This document shows, piece after piece, positions 34,909 through 45,500 of a stretch of DNA of 64,000 nt (position 1 is its first letter; the number at the start of each line of letters is the position of its first letter). The stretch lies in contig NZ_CP107006.1 of the NCBI RefSeq assembly GCF_022867795.2, positions 3,782,001-3,846,000 of the forward strand, written 5' to 3'. The notes under the pieces were generated by a model. The model was given only the letters and a program-made list of their open reading frames with translations, was not told the origin of the DNA and did no database searches. The translations under genes were made by a program, and so were the position numbers. This DNA is from Chitinophaga horti. Its GTDB lineage: Bacteria; Bacteroidota; Bacteroidia; Chitinophagales; Chitinophagaceae.

Positions 34909-35040
34909 TTAGTGGGTGTAGCACCCTAACGCTTTCTTAAGATAACATCTGTCACAAAGTAATTGTTTAAAATGTTTCTTTAATCTTTTCACTTCGATGA
35001 AAGCAATCACTTGCTTATCATTTTCATCATCACATTTCAA
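34909..35040 (-). CDS. Possible small Cys/Lys-rich protein (43 residues)
   Basis: A short frame from a TTG at 35040 to a TAA at 34909, rich in Lys and Cys (CDDENDKQVIAFIEVKRLKK, then LLCDRCYLKK and GCYTH). It is in the same frame as the 29-residue frame upstream, separated by one TAG and one Phe codon. Composition looks protein-like for such AT-rich DNA, but there is no ATG and no recognisable family. It could be the tail of a broken 74-codon gene. Confidence 0.25.
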   Translation of the reverse strand: MKCDDENDKQVIAFIEVKRLKKHFKQLLCDRCYLKKALGCYTH

Positions 35041-35043
35041 GAA

Positions 35044-35133
35044 CTAACTGTGTCTTGAATCAAATCTAAAAAAAAATTCTGAGAGTTTATTAGGAAGCCT
35101 AACTTTTTTCAAAATCTTTTTCAGATTATCCAT
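35044..35133 (-). CDS. Possible 29-residue peptide
   Basis: ATG at 35133, reading MDNLKKILKKVRLPNKLSEF and ending at a TAG at 35044. It is basic and amphipathic at its N-terminus. It contains a run of nine T (coding strand), and changing that run by one base would alter the C-terminus to FLDLIQDTVSS. It lies 26 bases after the hairpin at 35159-35180, which would sit in its 5' leader. Function unknown; it may not be translated. Confidence 0.25.
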   Translation of the reverse strand: MDNLKKILKKVRLPNKLSEFFFRFDSRHS

Positions 35134-35158
35134 TAACAATTGAATGGGTGTAAACAGT

Positions 35159-35180
35159 GGCCCGATAGGACTATCAGGCC
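35159..35180 (-). other. Hairpin related to the 60-bp repeat hairpins
   Basis: GGCCTGATAG and CTATCGGGCC on the minus strand form a 10-bp stem with one G-T pair and a tiny loop. It shares GCCTGAT...TCGGGC with the two 60-bp repeats and is likewise preceded by TGTCTTTTAA. It lacks a T tract. Confidence 0.55.
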
Positions 35181-35457
35181 ATTAACCAAGTTAACTATTA
35201 AAAGACACAACTAATTCGAATCTCAAATATCTTCATCCCGTTTCATCGTTCATCTTTTGCAAAATGACTACAACCTGAACCGGTACACGAAAAGCGATCT
35301 TTAAAAATCATAAGACAACTTACGATTTAAATGCTACAACAAGCAAAGAACAAATGCCAATACTCATTTCTAAGTATATCCGGCGATCATCATACACGCA
35401 CGCAAGCATCTCTTACTATATAAACGTCGAAGTATTACAGATGGATTTCCTAACACA

Positions 35458-35509
35458 TAAAAAAAACGTTTCTTTAAATTAACGTATAAATTAATCTATA
35501 GAAACGTTT
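35458..35509 (-). terminator. Terminator of the giant adhesin/sprF-like operon
   Basis: AAACGTTTC and GAAACGTTT (35509-35501 with 35472-35464) form a 9-bp stem with an AT-rich loop, followed on the minus strand by a run of T. It lies about 110 bases past the repaired stop of the sprF-like gene. Confidence 0.75.
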
Positions 35510-35619
35510 AAATCAATCAATAAAACCCTAATAGAAGAGAAGTTAGTTATAAGAGTTTAGTATAATGAATAAAAAATTAAAGATATTAAGAGATAAAGTG
35601 ATCCATCTTTCCTGGAACT

Positions 35620-36533
35620 TTAGAAATAACGCTGCCCGAACTCATGGCCCTTTTTAAAGGAGAAGCGATAGTTCACCATCAACTCATGCGTGCCGGACTG
35701 CCCCCTTTCAGGTACTTTGCGGAAGCAAAGTCATATGCATAGGCAAACTGAAAATTACGGCTCACTTGTATCTGCGCAAAGATGCCCATTGTCTTTTCCG
35801 ATCTCCACGTACCACCTATCCAGATCATGTTTTTGATTAACAAAGCAGCATTCAGGTCGCACTGTATGCCGGCCCCTTTTACCTGGCGCACCAACAATCC
35901 CGGTTTGATTTTAAAATCCTCATTGATATCCGCCAGATAAGCGCCATGCAGATAGATCGCCCGCTTAAACTCCAGCTTATTAACGGAGTTGCCCATATCA
36001 AATTTCTGGAACGACGGCGACGATAATCCCACCTGGAACTTTTCGTTGAAGATCATAAATCCAAAGCCGACATCGGTTTTCCAGTAGCGCTGGTTTTGTG
36101 CAAACACAGGATCATCTGTACCCAGCGAGGTATTATCCTCCTTCGTTTGCTCCATGCCGACCTTAATACCCATCGATAAAAACAGGTTCTGGTCCAGCTT
36201 TACCTTTTGCGCCACGTTGGCGTTAAACCCGGTTTGCGAGTAAACGGTAATCTTATCCTGGATGGCTGTAAAACCTAAGCTGGTGTTAGATGCCTTCAAC
36301 GGTGTATAGAAAGCGAAGGTCGCAGTTTGCGGTGCGCCTTCTACGCCCATCCACTGGTTACGCCCTTGCAGCGTTATGCTCGATGCGCTGTCTGCCCCGG
36401 GATACGCGGGGTTAATGACCATTGTATTGAAATGGTACTGGGAAGCCTGCGCATTCTGCTGGGCGTCTGCCGGAGTTGAAAAACACCAGCAGGCCGCGCA
36501 GATCATCAAAATCCTGTTAAGCTTTGTTTTCAT
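35620..36533 (-). CDS. PorP/SprF-family T9SS outer-membrane protein, frameshifted in this sequence
   Basis: Predicted outer-membrane barrel of the PorP/SprF family. Such proteins are encoded beside giant adhesins with a type B sorting domain and help secrete or anchor them. The signal peptide ends at STPADAQQ; family features are QYHFNTMVINPAYPGADSAS and ITLQGRNQWMGVEGAPQTA. As given, the frame stops at 35679 after AKYLKGGSPARMS. One more G in the run of five (plus strand C35701-35705) continues it as GTHELMVNYRFSFKK and ends at 35620, the usual C-terminal strand of the family. It follows the giant adhesin gene by 18 bases, so the two form an operon. Confidence 0.88.
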
Positions 36534-36551
36534 AGGATTTGCTTAAAAATG

Positions 36552-39500
36552 TTATCGTTTCAACACCACGAAACCAGTGGTGCGATGTTCTTTACCGTTA
36601 CTGTCCCACACGATGACCACATAGAAATAAGAACCGTCAGGCAGTTCGTTACCTGCGCCGGAGCCAGTGTTAGAGCGGCCTTTGAACGAATTGTTGGCAT
36701 TGTTATACTTATTTGAACGGTACACCACGCCACCAAATCTGTTCATCACCACTACTTCATGCTTCTGATACTTAAGAATGTTTTCGATCATCATCACCTC
36801 GTTACCCCTGCCATCACCATTCGGCGACAATGCAGGATGCACGCGGATGTCGCCACGATTGTTGTCGGTAATACGCCCATCTCTGATAAAGCGTTCTACC
36901 GAATCGGGCACGCCATCGTTATCAGAATCCAGGTCGAGGTAGTTCGGGATGCCATCATTATCGGTATCATCATCGGTTGGATCAAGGTTTTTGTTGATGT
37001 CCTCTTCCCCGTCGGTAAGACCATCGCCATCCGTATCGCAGGTCAGGCAGAATGCATCATCGTTAAGAATAACGCCGATAGCCTTGTTCCACGGACCGAT
37101 TGACGGCTCACCCTCGCTGGAACCACTGGTCGCTTTTATCAATCTGATGGTGAAGAACTCATTTGCTTCGGGCGTTTCATCTCCATTCACATTCACGATA
37201 ATATCGCGCCCGAAGGTCATGGCCGGAATGGTAATGCTCGTCGCCGACGCATCAAAGTCCGAACCAGCGGTCGCTCTTCGTTTGTCCTGCACCACGCCTT
37301 CTCCTTCAAACGCATCTGTAAAGGCATAGTCTACGACAATATCGCGGGAGCTACGACGATTCAGTTCTACCGTGAAATGCAGGGGTGTTGTACCACTGTT
37401 ACCTTCCGATACTTTCACAGAATCCTGTTTAAAGATGATCGTAATCGCATCATTATCCAACACCTCGGTACGGGTCGTGATCGCTGTACCCAGTTCATAG
37501 TAAGGCGTCGGCCCTGTTACGTACGGCCTCAGTTCCAATGCAAGGTGACCATTTGCATCGTTGATGTCATTATCATTCATCTGTACCGTAAAGTCGATAC
37601 TGGATGAGCCGGCAGGAATGGTTACCACCATAGTATTAGCCGTAATGTGATAGTTCCTGATGGCATCGTGATCGGCGCTGATCGTCACCGGCAGGTCGGC
37701 TGGCACTACTGAGGAAGCTTTCAATGTAAAGCGGATCGGATCACCCTCGTTTACACTTGTTTCTGTTACCGAAAGTTCCACCGTCAGCAGGTCGTCATCA
37801 CCTAACGTCATGCTCGCGCTGTTAGGCGTACCGGCTTCCCAAATCAGTCCGCTCAGGGCAGATGAGATGTTTGCCAGCGTTACTACGATTGTTTCACCAC
37901 TTTCCTGGTCCGTATCGTTCAGCGGGTATACATTAATAATGGCGCTGTTCGAGCCGGCCGGTATGATCACGCTGCCTGAAAGGGCGGTATAATCTGTACC
38001 GGCAGTAGCAGTACCACTTACCGTATAATCCACTTTCACATCTGCCGCAGCGCTGATCGTACTGTTTACAAATTTCACTTCGAAGCGGCCTGCGGTGCCG
38101 GGTTCTGCGGCATCGTCCAGTTTATTGATGATCACGCGACGATCGGCAGTATTCGCTGCTTCGTCATCGGTGAGTGACATGGAGACAGGAGTGCTATTCA
38201 CCATCACTGGTACCGGGTTATTATTCATGATCGTGGTGGCCGACTGCAACGTGAGTACGATCGTTTCTGTCACTTCGATTAGCTGGTCGTCTTTTACAGT
38301 AACTGGTATCGTAACGGCTGACTGTCCGGCAGGAATTGTCACCGTCGTAGCAGACGCCACATCGTAGTCAACTCCGCTCGTGGCGGTACCTCCTATTACG
38401 TAAGTCACCTGTACATCTTTACGAGCAACCGCCGTTCCGGACAAACTTACCCGGAAGCTGCCATTGGTGGCAGGTTCTGCTGCATCCGACAGCTTAGTGA
38501 TGTCGATGGTATAGGCAGGCACGTCATCACCAGGAATGACCACCGATGCGGTATTGATCGTGAAGCCGGCAGCGGTGCCTCGTATCGTAAGCGTTTCATC
38601 ATCCTCTTCTTCCAGATCGGCGGTGGCGGTTAAATCGAAGCTCGCTTCGTGGTCACCGGCGTTAATCTGGAGGGTGGCAGGCAGCACGCCGTAGTCGGTG
38701 GCACTGGCTGTAGAAGAAGCATCTGCTGTAAGTGTAATAATGATCGGGTAGGCCGCGGTAATGCCTGTTGGCAACTGCGCTGTTACTTTGCTGGCGTTGC
38801 CTTCGGAGAGTGAGGCAGAATCAATGCTGAGCGTTACCTGCATGTTTGCTGCGATCAGGCTCGTTGCATCTTCGATAGATACAGTTGCTGAAAGTGACTG
38901 CGCGTGACCGTACACATTGGCAGCGAGCGACATTTCCAGCACCTCGGTTACCTCCAGCACATGGTCGTCCGCAGCAGCGGTAAGTACGAAAGATGTACTG
39001 TTAACACCCGCAGGGATCGTGAGGCTAGCCGGGAAGTTGTATTCCGTTGTATGCAGCGAGGCAGATGAAGCCGCACCTCTTGCCAGGTTGATGGTGATAT
39101 CGTTATCAGCCAGCACACCCGTAGGCAGGCTCACTCGTACCGTTGTATTTTCACCTTCGCGGATTGCGGCAGCATCTGGCGCAAAGGTCAGCTGCGTATT
39201 AGCCGGCAGTGTGCTCGTTACGTCTGTGATGGTGAGTGTGGCAGGCGTCACGGTAAATCCGCTTAGCAGGCCTTCCACCACTACAGTTTCTGCTGATTCG
39301 AGCAGGTTATCCGTTGTGGTATTAATAGTAACTGAGTTAGATGCATGATCACCGGCAGCGATGCGGATCGTACCTGGCAGCGCGCTATGGTCGGCAGCAC
39401 CTGCAGTTGATGCAAATGCTTTGCCGATAGTCACATCCAGGTCGTAGGCAGTGGTGTAACCAGCCGGCAGCGCAGCCTGAACAGCTGCAGCAGCTCCTTC

Positions 39501-42500
39501 CGCTACGCTGGCTGGCGTTACGGAAAGCGTGATCATGTTATGCGTAAGATGATCGCCGTCTATGATATCGAAATTAGCTGACGACTGAGAGAATGTATAC
39601 CCGGTGGCAGTAAATGTCAGCTGCAGGTGTTCCGTCAGCTCCAGCACCTGGTCTAACCGGGCTTGCAGCGTTAGTATTGTGGATGTGCCATTCGCAGCGA
39701 TCGTAACATCAGCAGGGATAGCGGCATTGAAGTCGGCATCGCCTGATGCAGGCGTCACTACACCTTTCGCCAGGTTGATCACGATTGGCGAAGCGGAAGT
39801 AACACCCGTAGGCAGACTAAAGGTGATGGTGGCTTGGCCGCCTTCATTAATAGTTGCTGCACTCACGTTCACATCTATCACTGGTGTGGCCGTTGCGTCT
39901 GTAATAGACACCGTTGCTGAAGCTGTTTCGCTGCTGCCCCACACGGTGGCGGCGGCGTCGATGATCAGTGTTTCCGTTGATTCTATTTCGCTATCAGTAT
40001 TCGCAGTTACAGTAAACGCAGCGCTATTAGCACCAGCGGCAATCATTACACTCGCCGGCAAGCTGTACTCGCTGCTCGTCAGCGAAGCACTGCTGGCTGC
40101 TCCACGACTCAGGTTCACCGTAATGTCTGTACTGCTGGTGATGCCTGTTGGCAAGGCGACTGTCAATGTTGTATTAGCACCTTCAGCTATCGACACCGTA
40201 GCCGGTGTGATGCTGATATGTTTGTTTAATGGATTCGTACCGGTTGCATCGTCGATCGTTAAGGTTGCCGCCTGTACGGTAAACCCTGTCGCACTTCCTT
40301 CTATCACCCATGTTTCTGATGCTTCCAGGATATTGTCGGTGGCAGTAGTCAGTGCTGCAGTAGCGGAATTACTACCTGCCGGGATCAGGATGCTTGTTGG
40401 CAGGGCACCATGATCGGCCAGGTCTGCGGTTGAAGTCCCACCTTTCGTAATGTTCACCGTGATGTCGTACGAAGCGGTGATGGTTCCGGGCAGCGATGCG
40501 CGTAAAGTGGAGCCGTTGCCTTCGGTTACGGTGCCTGGTGTTACGGAGAGTGTTACCGTGTTGTTAGTCGGGTAATCGCCGTCGGCTACATCTATATTAA
40601 TAGTCGATTGGGAGAAGGTATAGCCAGTCGCAGTTGCTAATAATTGCAGTCTTTCTGTCACTTCGATCAGCTGATCTTCACGGGCTTCCAGCGTGATGCT
40701 TGCAGACGATGCATTAGCTGCGATCGTTACGCTGGTTGGCAGCGCTGCTGTAAAGTCAGCATTGGTAACAGCTGGTGTAGCAGTGCCCTGGGCCAGGTTG
40801 ATGACGATCGGCGAAGCGGAAGTAACACCCACAGGCAGACTAAAGGTGATGGTAGTCTGGCCGCCTTCATTAATGGTTGCTGCATTCACGTTCACATCTA
40901 TCACTGGTGTGGCCGTTGCATCAGTAATAGACACCGTTGCTGAAGCTGTTTCGCTGCTGCCCCATACGGTGGCGGCGGCGTCGATGATCAGGTTTTCTGT
41001 TGATTCTATTTCGCTATCAGTATTCGCAGATACAGTAAACGCAGCGCTATTAGTGCCGGCAGCAATTGTTACGCTAGCCGGCAAGCTGTACTCGCTGCTC
41101 GTCAGCGAAGCACTGCTGGCTGCTCCACGGCTCAGGTTCACCGTAATGTCTGTACTGCTGGTGATGCCTGTGGGCAATGCGACTGTCAATGTTGTATTAG
41201 CACCTTCGGCTATCGAAACCGTAGTAGGTGTGATGCTGATATGTTTGTTTAATGGATCCGTACCGGTTGCATCGTCGATCGTTAAGGTTGCCGCCTGTAC
41301 GGTAAACCCTGTCGCAGTTCCTTCTATCACCCATGTTTCTGATGCTTCCAGGATATTGTCGGTGGCAGTAGTCAGTGCTGCAGTAGCGGAATTACTACCT
41401 GCCGGGATCAGGATGCTTGTTGGCAGGGTACCGTGATCGGCCAGGTCTGCGGTTGAAGTGCCACCTTTCGTAATGTTCACCGTGATGTCGTACGAAGCGG
41501 TGATGGTTCCGGGCAGCGATGCGCGTAAAGTGGAGCCGTTGCCTTCGGTTACCGTGCCAGGTGTTACGGAGAGTGTTACCGTGTTGTTAGTCGGGTAATC
41601 GCCGTCGGTTACATCTATATTAATAGTCGATTGGGAGAAGGTATAACCAGTCGCAGTTGCTAATAATTGCAGTCTTTCTGTCACTTCGATCAGCTGATCT
41701 TCACGGGCTTCCAGCGTGATGCTTGCAGACGATGCATTAGCTGCGATCGTTACGCTGGTTGGCAGTGCTGATGTAAAGTCAGCATTGGTAACAGCTGGTG
41801 TAGCAGTGCCCTGGGCCAGGTTGATCACGATTGGCGAAGCGGAAGTAACACCTGTAGGCAGACTGAATGTAATCGTCGTTTGATCACCTTCATCAATTGT
41901 CGCCGCACTCACGTTCACATCGATCACTGGTGTGGCTGTTGCGTCCGTAATAGACACCGTTGCGGAAGCTGTTTCGCTGCTGCCCCACACGGTGGCGGCG
42001 GCGTCGATGATCAGTGTTTCCGTTGATTCTATTTCGCTATCAGTATTCGCAGTTACAGTAAACGCAGCGCTATTAGCACCAGCGGCAATCATTACACTCG
42101 CCGGCAAGCTGTACTCGCTGCTCGTCAGCGAAGCACTGCTGGCTGCTCCACGGCTCAGGTTCACCGTAATGTCTGTACTGCTGGTGATGCCTGTGGGCAA
42201 TGCGACTGTCAATGTTGTATTAGCACCTTCGGCTATCGACACCGTAGCCGGTGTGATGCTGATATGTTTGTTTAATGGATCCGTACCGGTTGCATCGTCG
42301 ATCGTTAAGGTTGCCGCCTGTACGGTAAACCCTGTCGCAGTTCCTTCTATCACCCATGTTTCTGATGCTTCCAGGATATTGTCGGTGGCAGTAGTCAGTG
42401 CTGCAGTAGCGGAATTACTACCTGCCGGGATCAGGATGCTTGTTGGCAGGGTACCGTGATCGGCCAGGTCTGCGGTTGAAGTGCCACCTTTCGTAATGTT

Positions 42501-45500
42501 CACCGTGATGTCGTACGAAGCGGTGATGGTTCCGGGCAGCGATGCGCGTAAAGTGGAGCCGTTGCCTTCGGTTACGGTGCCGGGTGTAACGGAGAGTGTT
42601 ACTGTATTGTTAGTCGGGTAATCGCCGTCAACCACATCTATATCAATGGTAGACTGCGAGAAGGTGTAACCGGTGGCCGATATACCCAGCTGCAGTTTCT
42701 CTAATACTTCAATTAACTGGTCAGCACGTGCAGTAAGCGTAAAGCTCGCAGCGCTGGTATTGGCAGGGATGGTCACGCTGGTCGGAATGGCAGCAGTAAA
42801 ATCTGCATCCACGGCAGCAGGTGTAACCGCGTTTTTAACCAGGTTGATCACGATCGCCGAAGAAGATGTTACGCCGGATGGCAACTCAAATGTGATGGTA
42901 GTAGCGCTGCCTTCATTAATAGACGCACTGCTCACATCCACGTCAATCACCGGCGCGGTGGTCGCGTCTGTAATGGTAATATCTGTCGAGGCCGACTCCA
43001 CATTGCCATAAACGGTAGACTGCGCCATTACCTGCAATACTTCCGTTCCTTCAATCACGGCATCGGTGAGCGCGCTTACGGTAAAGCTCGCGCTGTTGGA
43101 ACCGGCAGGGATGGTAACTGTAACCGGCATATTGTAATCACTGCTACCTAAACCGGTACTGCTGCCAACACCGCTGCTCAGTGTAACGCTAATGTCGCTG
43201 GCTGCTGTAATGCCAGTAGGCAATGATACGCTCACACTGGTAGACGCACCTTCGGTAATCGTTGCAGATACAGGCGTCAGGGTCAGCTTAGTATTTAAAG
43301 GATTCGCACTGGTTGCATCGTTGATAGTAAGTGTACCATTCGATACAGTAAATCCAGTAGCTGTGCCTGCCGCTACCACGGTTTCGGCAGATTCGAGAAT
43401 ATTATCGGTAGCGGTGGTAATCGTCGCATTTGCAGATGCATTGCTGCCTGCAGTAATGTGCAGCGTGGTTGGCAACGCACCGTGATCGCCGGTGGCGGCA
43501 GTAGAACCAGCATCTTTGGTAACGTTTACATCAATATCATAACTGGCCGTCAAACCCGCCGGCAGACTTGCCCTGATCGTTGCACTGGTACCCTCATTCA
43601 CACTCGCAGGTGTAACGTTCAGGGTGATTGGCATCGTAGAACCGGTGTAATCGGCATCTATCACATCAACATCAATATCCGTCAGATCAAAGGTGTAACC
43701 TGTAGCGGTTGGGGTAAGACGCAAACTTTCCAGCACTTCGATCAACATATCGGCTCTTGCGGTCAGGTCGAGTTCGACCATCGTTCCTCCTGCCGGAATG
43801 GTTATCGATGAAGGGATTGGTGCAGTAAAGTCAGCATCTGTAGCGGGTGAGGTAACAGTTTGTTTTGCCAGGTTAATAGTGATGGCGGATGGTGCTGTAT
43901 AACCGGAAGGCAGACTGAATGTCACTTTCAGGTTATTACCTTCGGTAACGGAAGCTGCCGGTACATTCACATGTATCTCCGGAATCGCTACAGGATCCTG
44001 CATGGTCACGTAGCCGGAACTCATCACAAAGTAACCAACGGGCAATATCTCCATAATATATATCTCCACTACTTCATCTCCGTCGGCTACACCATCATCC
44101 ACCGTCGTGAAGTCGAATGAGGCACCGTTAGCACCTGGCGGTATGGTAATACTGGATGGCAAACTGAATTGTGTACTGGAAGCATTGGTGTACAGGCTTA
44201 CGGTATAATTGTAGTTCGTACCGGTATATACACCTGCAGGCAAGTTCACCCACACTTTTACGCTCTCCCCTTTCTCCACATTACCACTCTCCGGCACAAT
44301 GGCCAACTGCACGTTCGCTTCGGTCTGAATGGTAACATCGCCGATAGAAAAGGAATTATAGTTCTCCGTAAAATTGGTCGCACTGGCTTCTACCTCGAAA
44401 AACTCATCCATCTCCAAAGAATCGTCTGCATGGGTGGTCACCACAAAATCAATGCTGTGAGATCCTGCCGGGATAGTTATAGATGCAGGCATGCCGGTAG
44501 CGTCGCCGCTGCCGGCTGTAGATGCCGCTGTTTTAGCCAAGGTTACCGGAATATCATACGCCGCCACGTAATCAGAAGGCAGGCTCACGGTATAAGTAAC
44601 CGCACCACCCTCGTACAGGTAAGAGTTATCTACGTCTAAGCCAAGCTGCTGACCAGGAGTACGGTCATTACCATCAATATTCAATTCTGCCGACGGCACG
44701 CTGAAAACGTGACCGGTAGCAGCAAACGACAATCGCAGTTGTTCGATATGTTCAATAATATGATCGTCGATCGTCTGGAAGGTGATGCTCGCGGAGGAAC
44801 TGTTGGCCGGGATGGTCACCGTAGTCGGGATACCGCCGGTAAAGTCAGCTGCTGTAGCCACATGTCCGGTACTGGTGTTGTTCAAGTTGATAACGGTCGG
44901 CGTCGGATTGGTATAACCGTCAAGCGTAAACGTAATGGTCCACGAAGCGCCCTCCAACAAGGTAACAGGGTTAGCCGGATTAACAGACACTAATATATTC
45001 GCACCGGTTGGCGGTGTATAAATGGTCGTAGTATCGATCACGGTAGCCACCAGCGACTTCTTTTCGGGATGACCAAAGTAATCCACGGTCACATCGAAGT
45101 CTAATGTTTTATCACCATCCACCACCAGGTCGGTGAGGAAATCGATCTCGAACATGGTGGAGCTTTGTCCCGCCGGAATCACAATAGACGCTGGCAGCAC
45201 GTATTCGCTGGGATCAAGTGTGGAAGCAGGGTTTACGCTGAGCGTAACGGTCATATCTTTTTCCGTTACCCGGCTGGAAGGCTGCAGGTTAATGTGCACT
45301 TCCATCTTCTCCCCTTCATTATAGGTGGTGGTCCAGGTACTCAGGTTAAAGTTGCGGTTCGCGGGTAATGCACTCTGCAGGTCCAGCACACTGGCGGATA
45401 CCGATGATACGGTAAAGCCGGTGGCAGCACCTTCCAGGACCAGCTGCTCGGTAGGCTCATACATATCGTCATCTTCAAACACCACCGTGCCCGAAGCCGA

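Larger units (their letters stand above)
34512..35457. other. AT-rich region with repeats, hairpins and no clear gene
   Basis: About 950 bases, clearly more AT-rich than the flanks. It holds two exact 60-bp direct repeats, four related hairpins (34543-34567, one in each repeat, 35159-35180) and an inverted repeat at about 35303-35330 (AAATCATAAG/CTTACGATTT). Two very short minus-strand reading frames are annotated separately. In minus orientation the hairpins share a pattern: TTTGTCTTAA or similar, a short spacer, then a GCCTGAT/ATCGGGC-like stem, with a T tract after two of them. This could be a set of small RNAs, leader regions or decayed genes. A tRNA-like stretch near 34605 lacks the rest of a tRNA. 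Confidence 0.5.

Noticed and set aside
39604..42459. Long open frames on the plus strand inside the adhesin gene, up to about 270 codons, three of them alike
   Set aside because: They are the antisense of the repeated Calx-beta modules; low-complexity Val/Ala/Ser composition mirrors the coding strand and repeats with the same 1,023-bp period.
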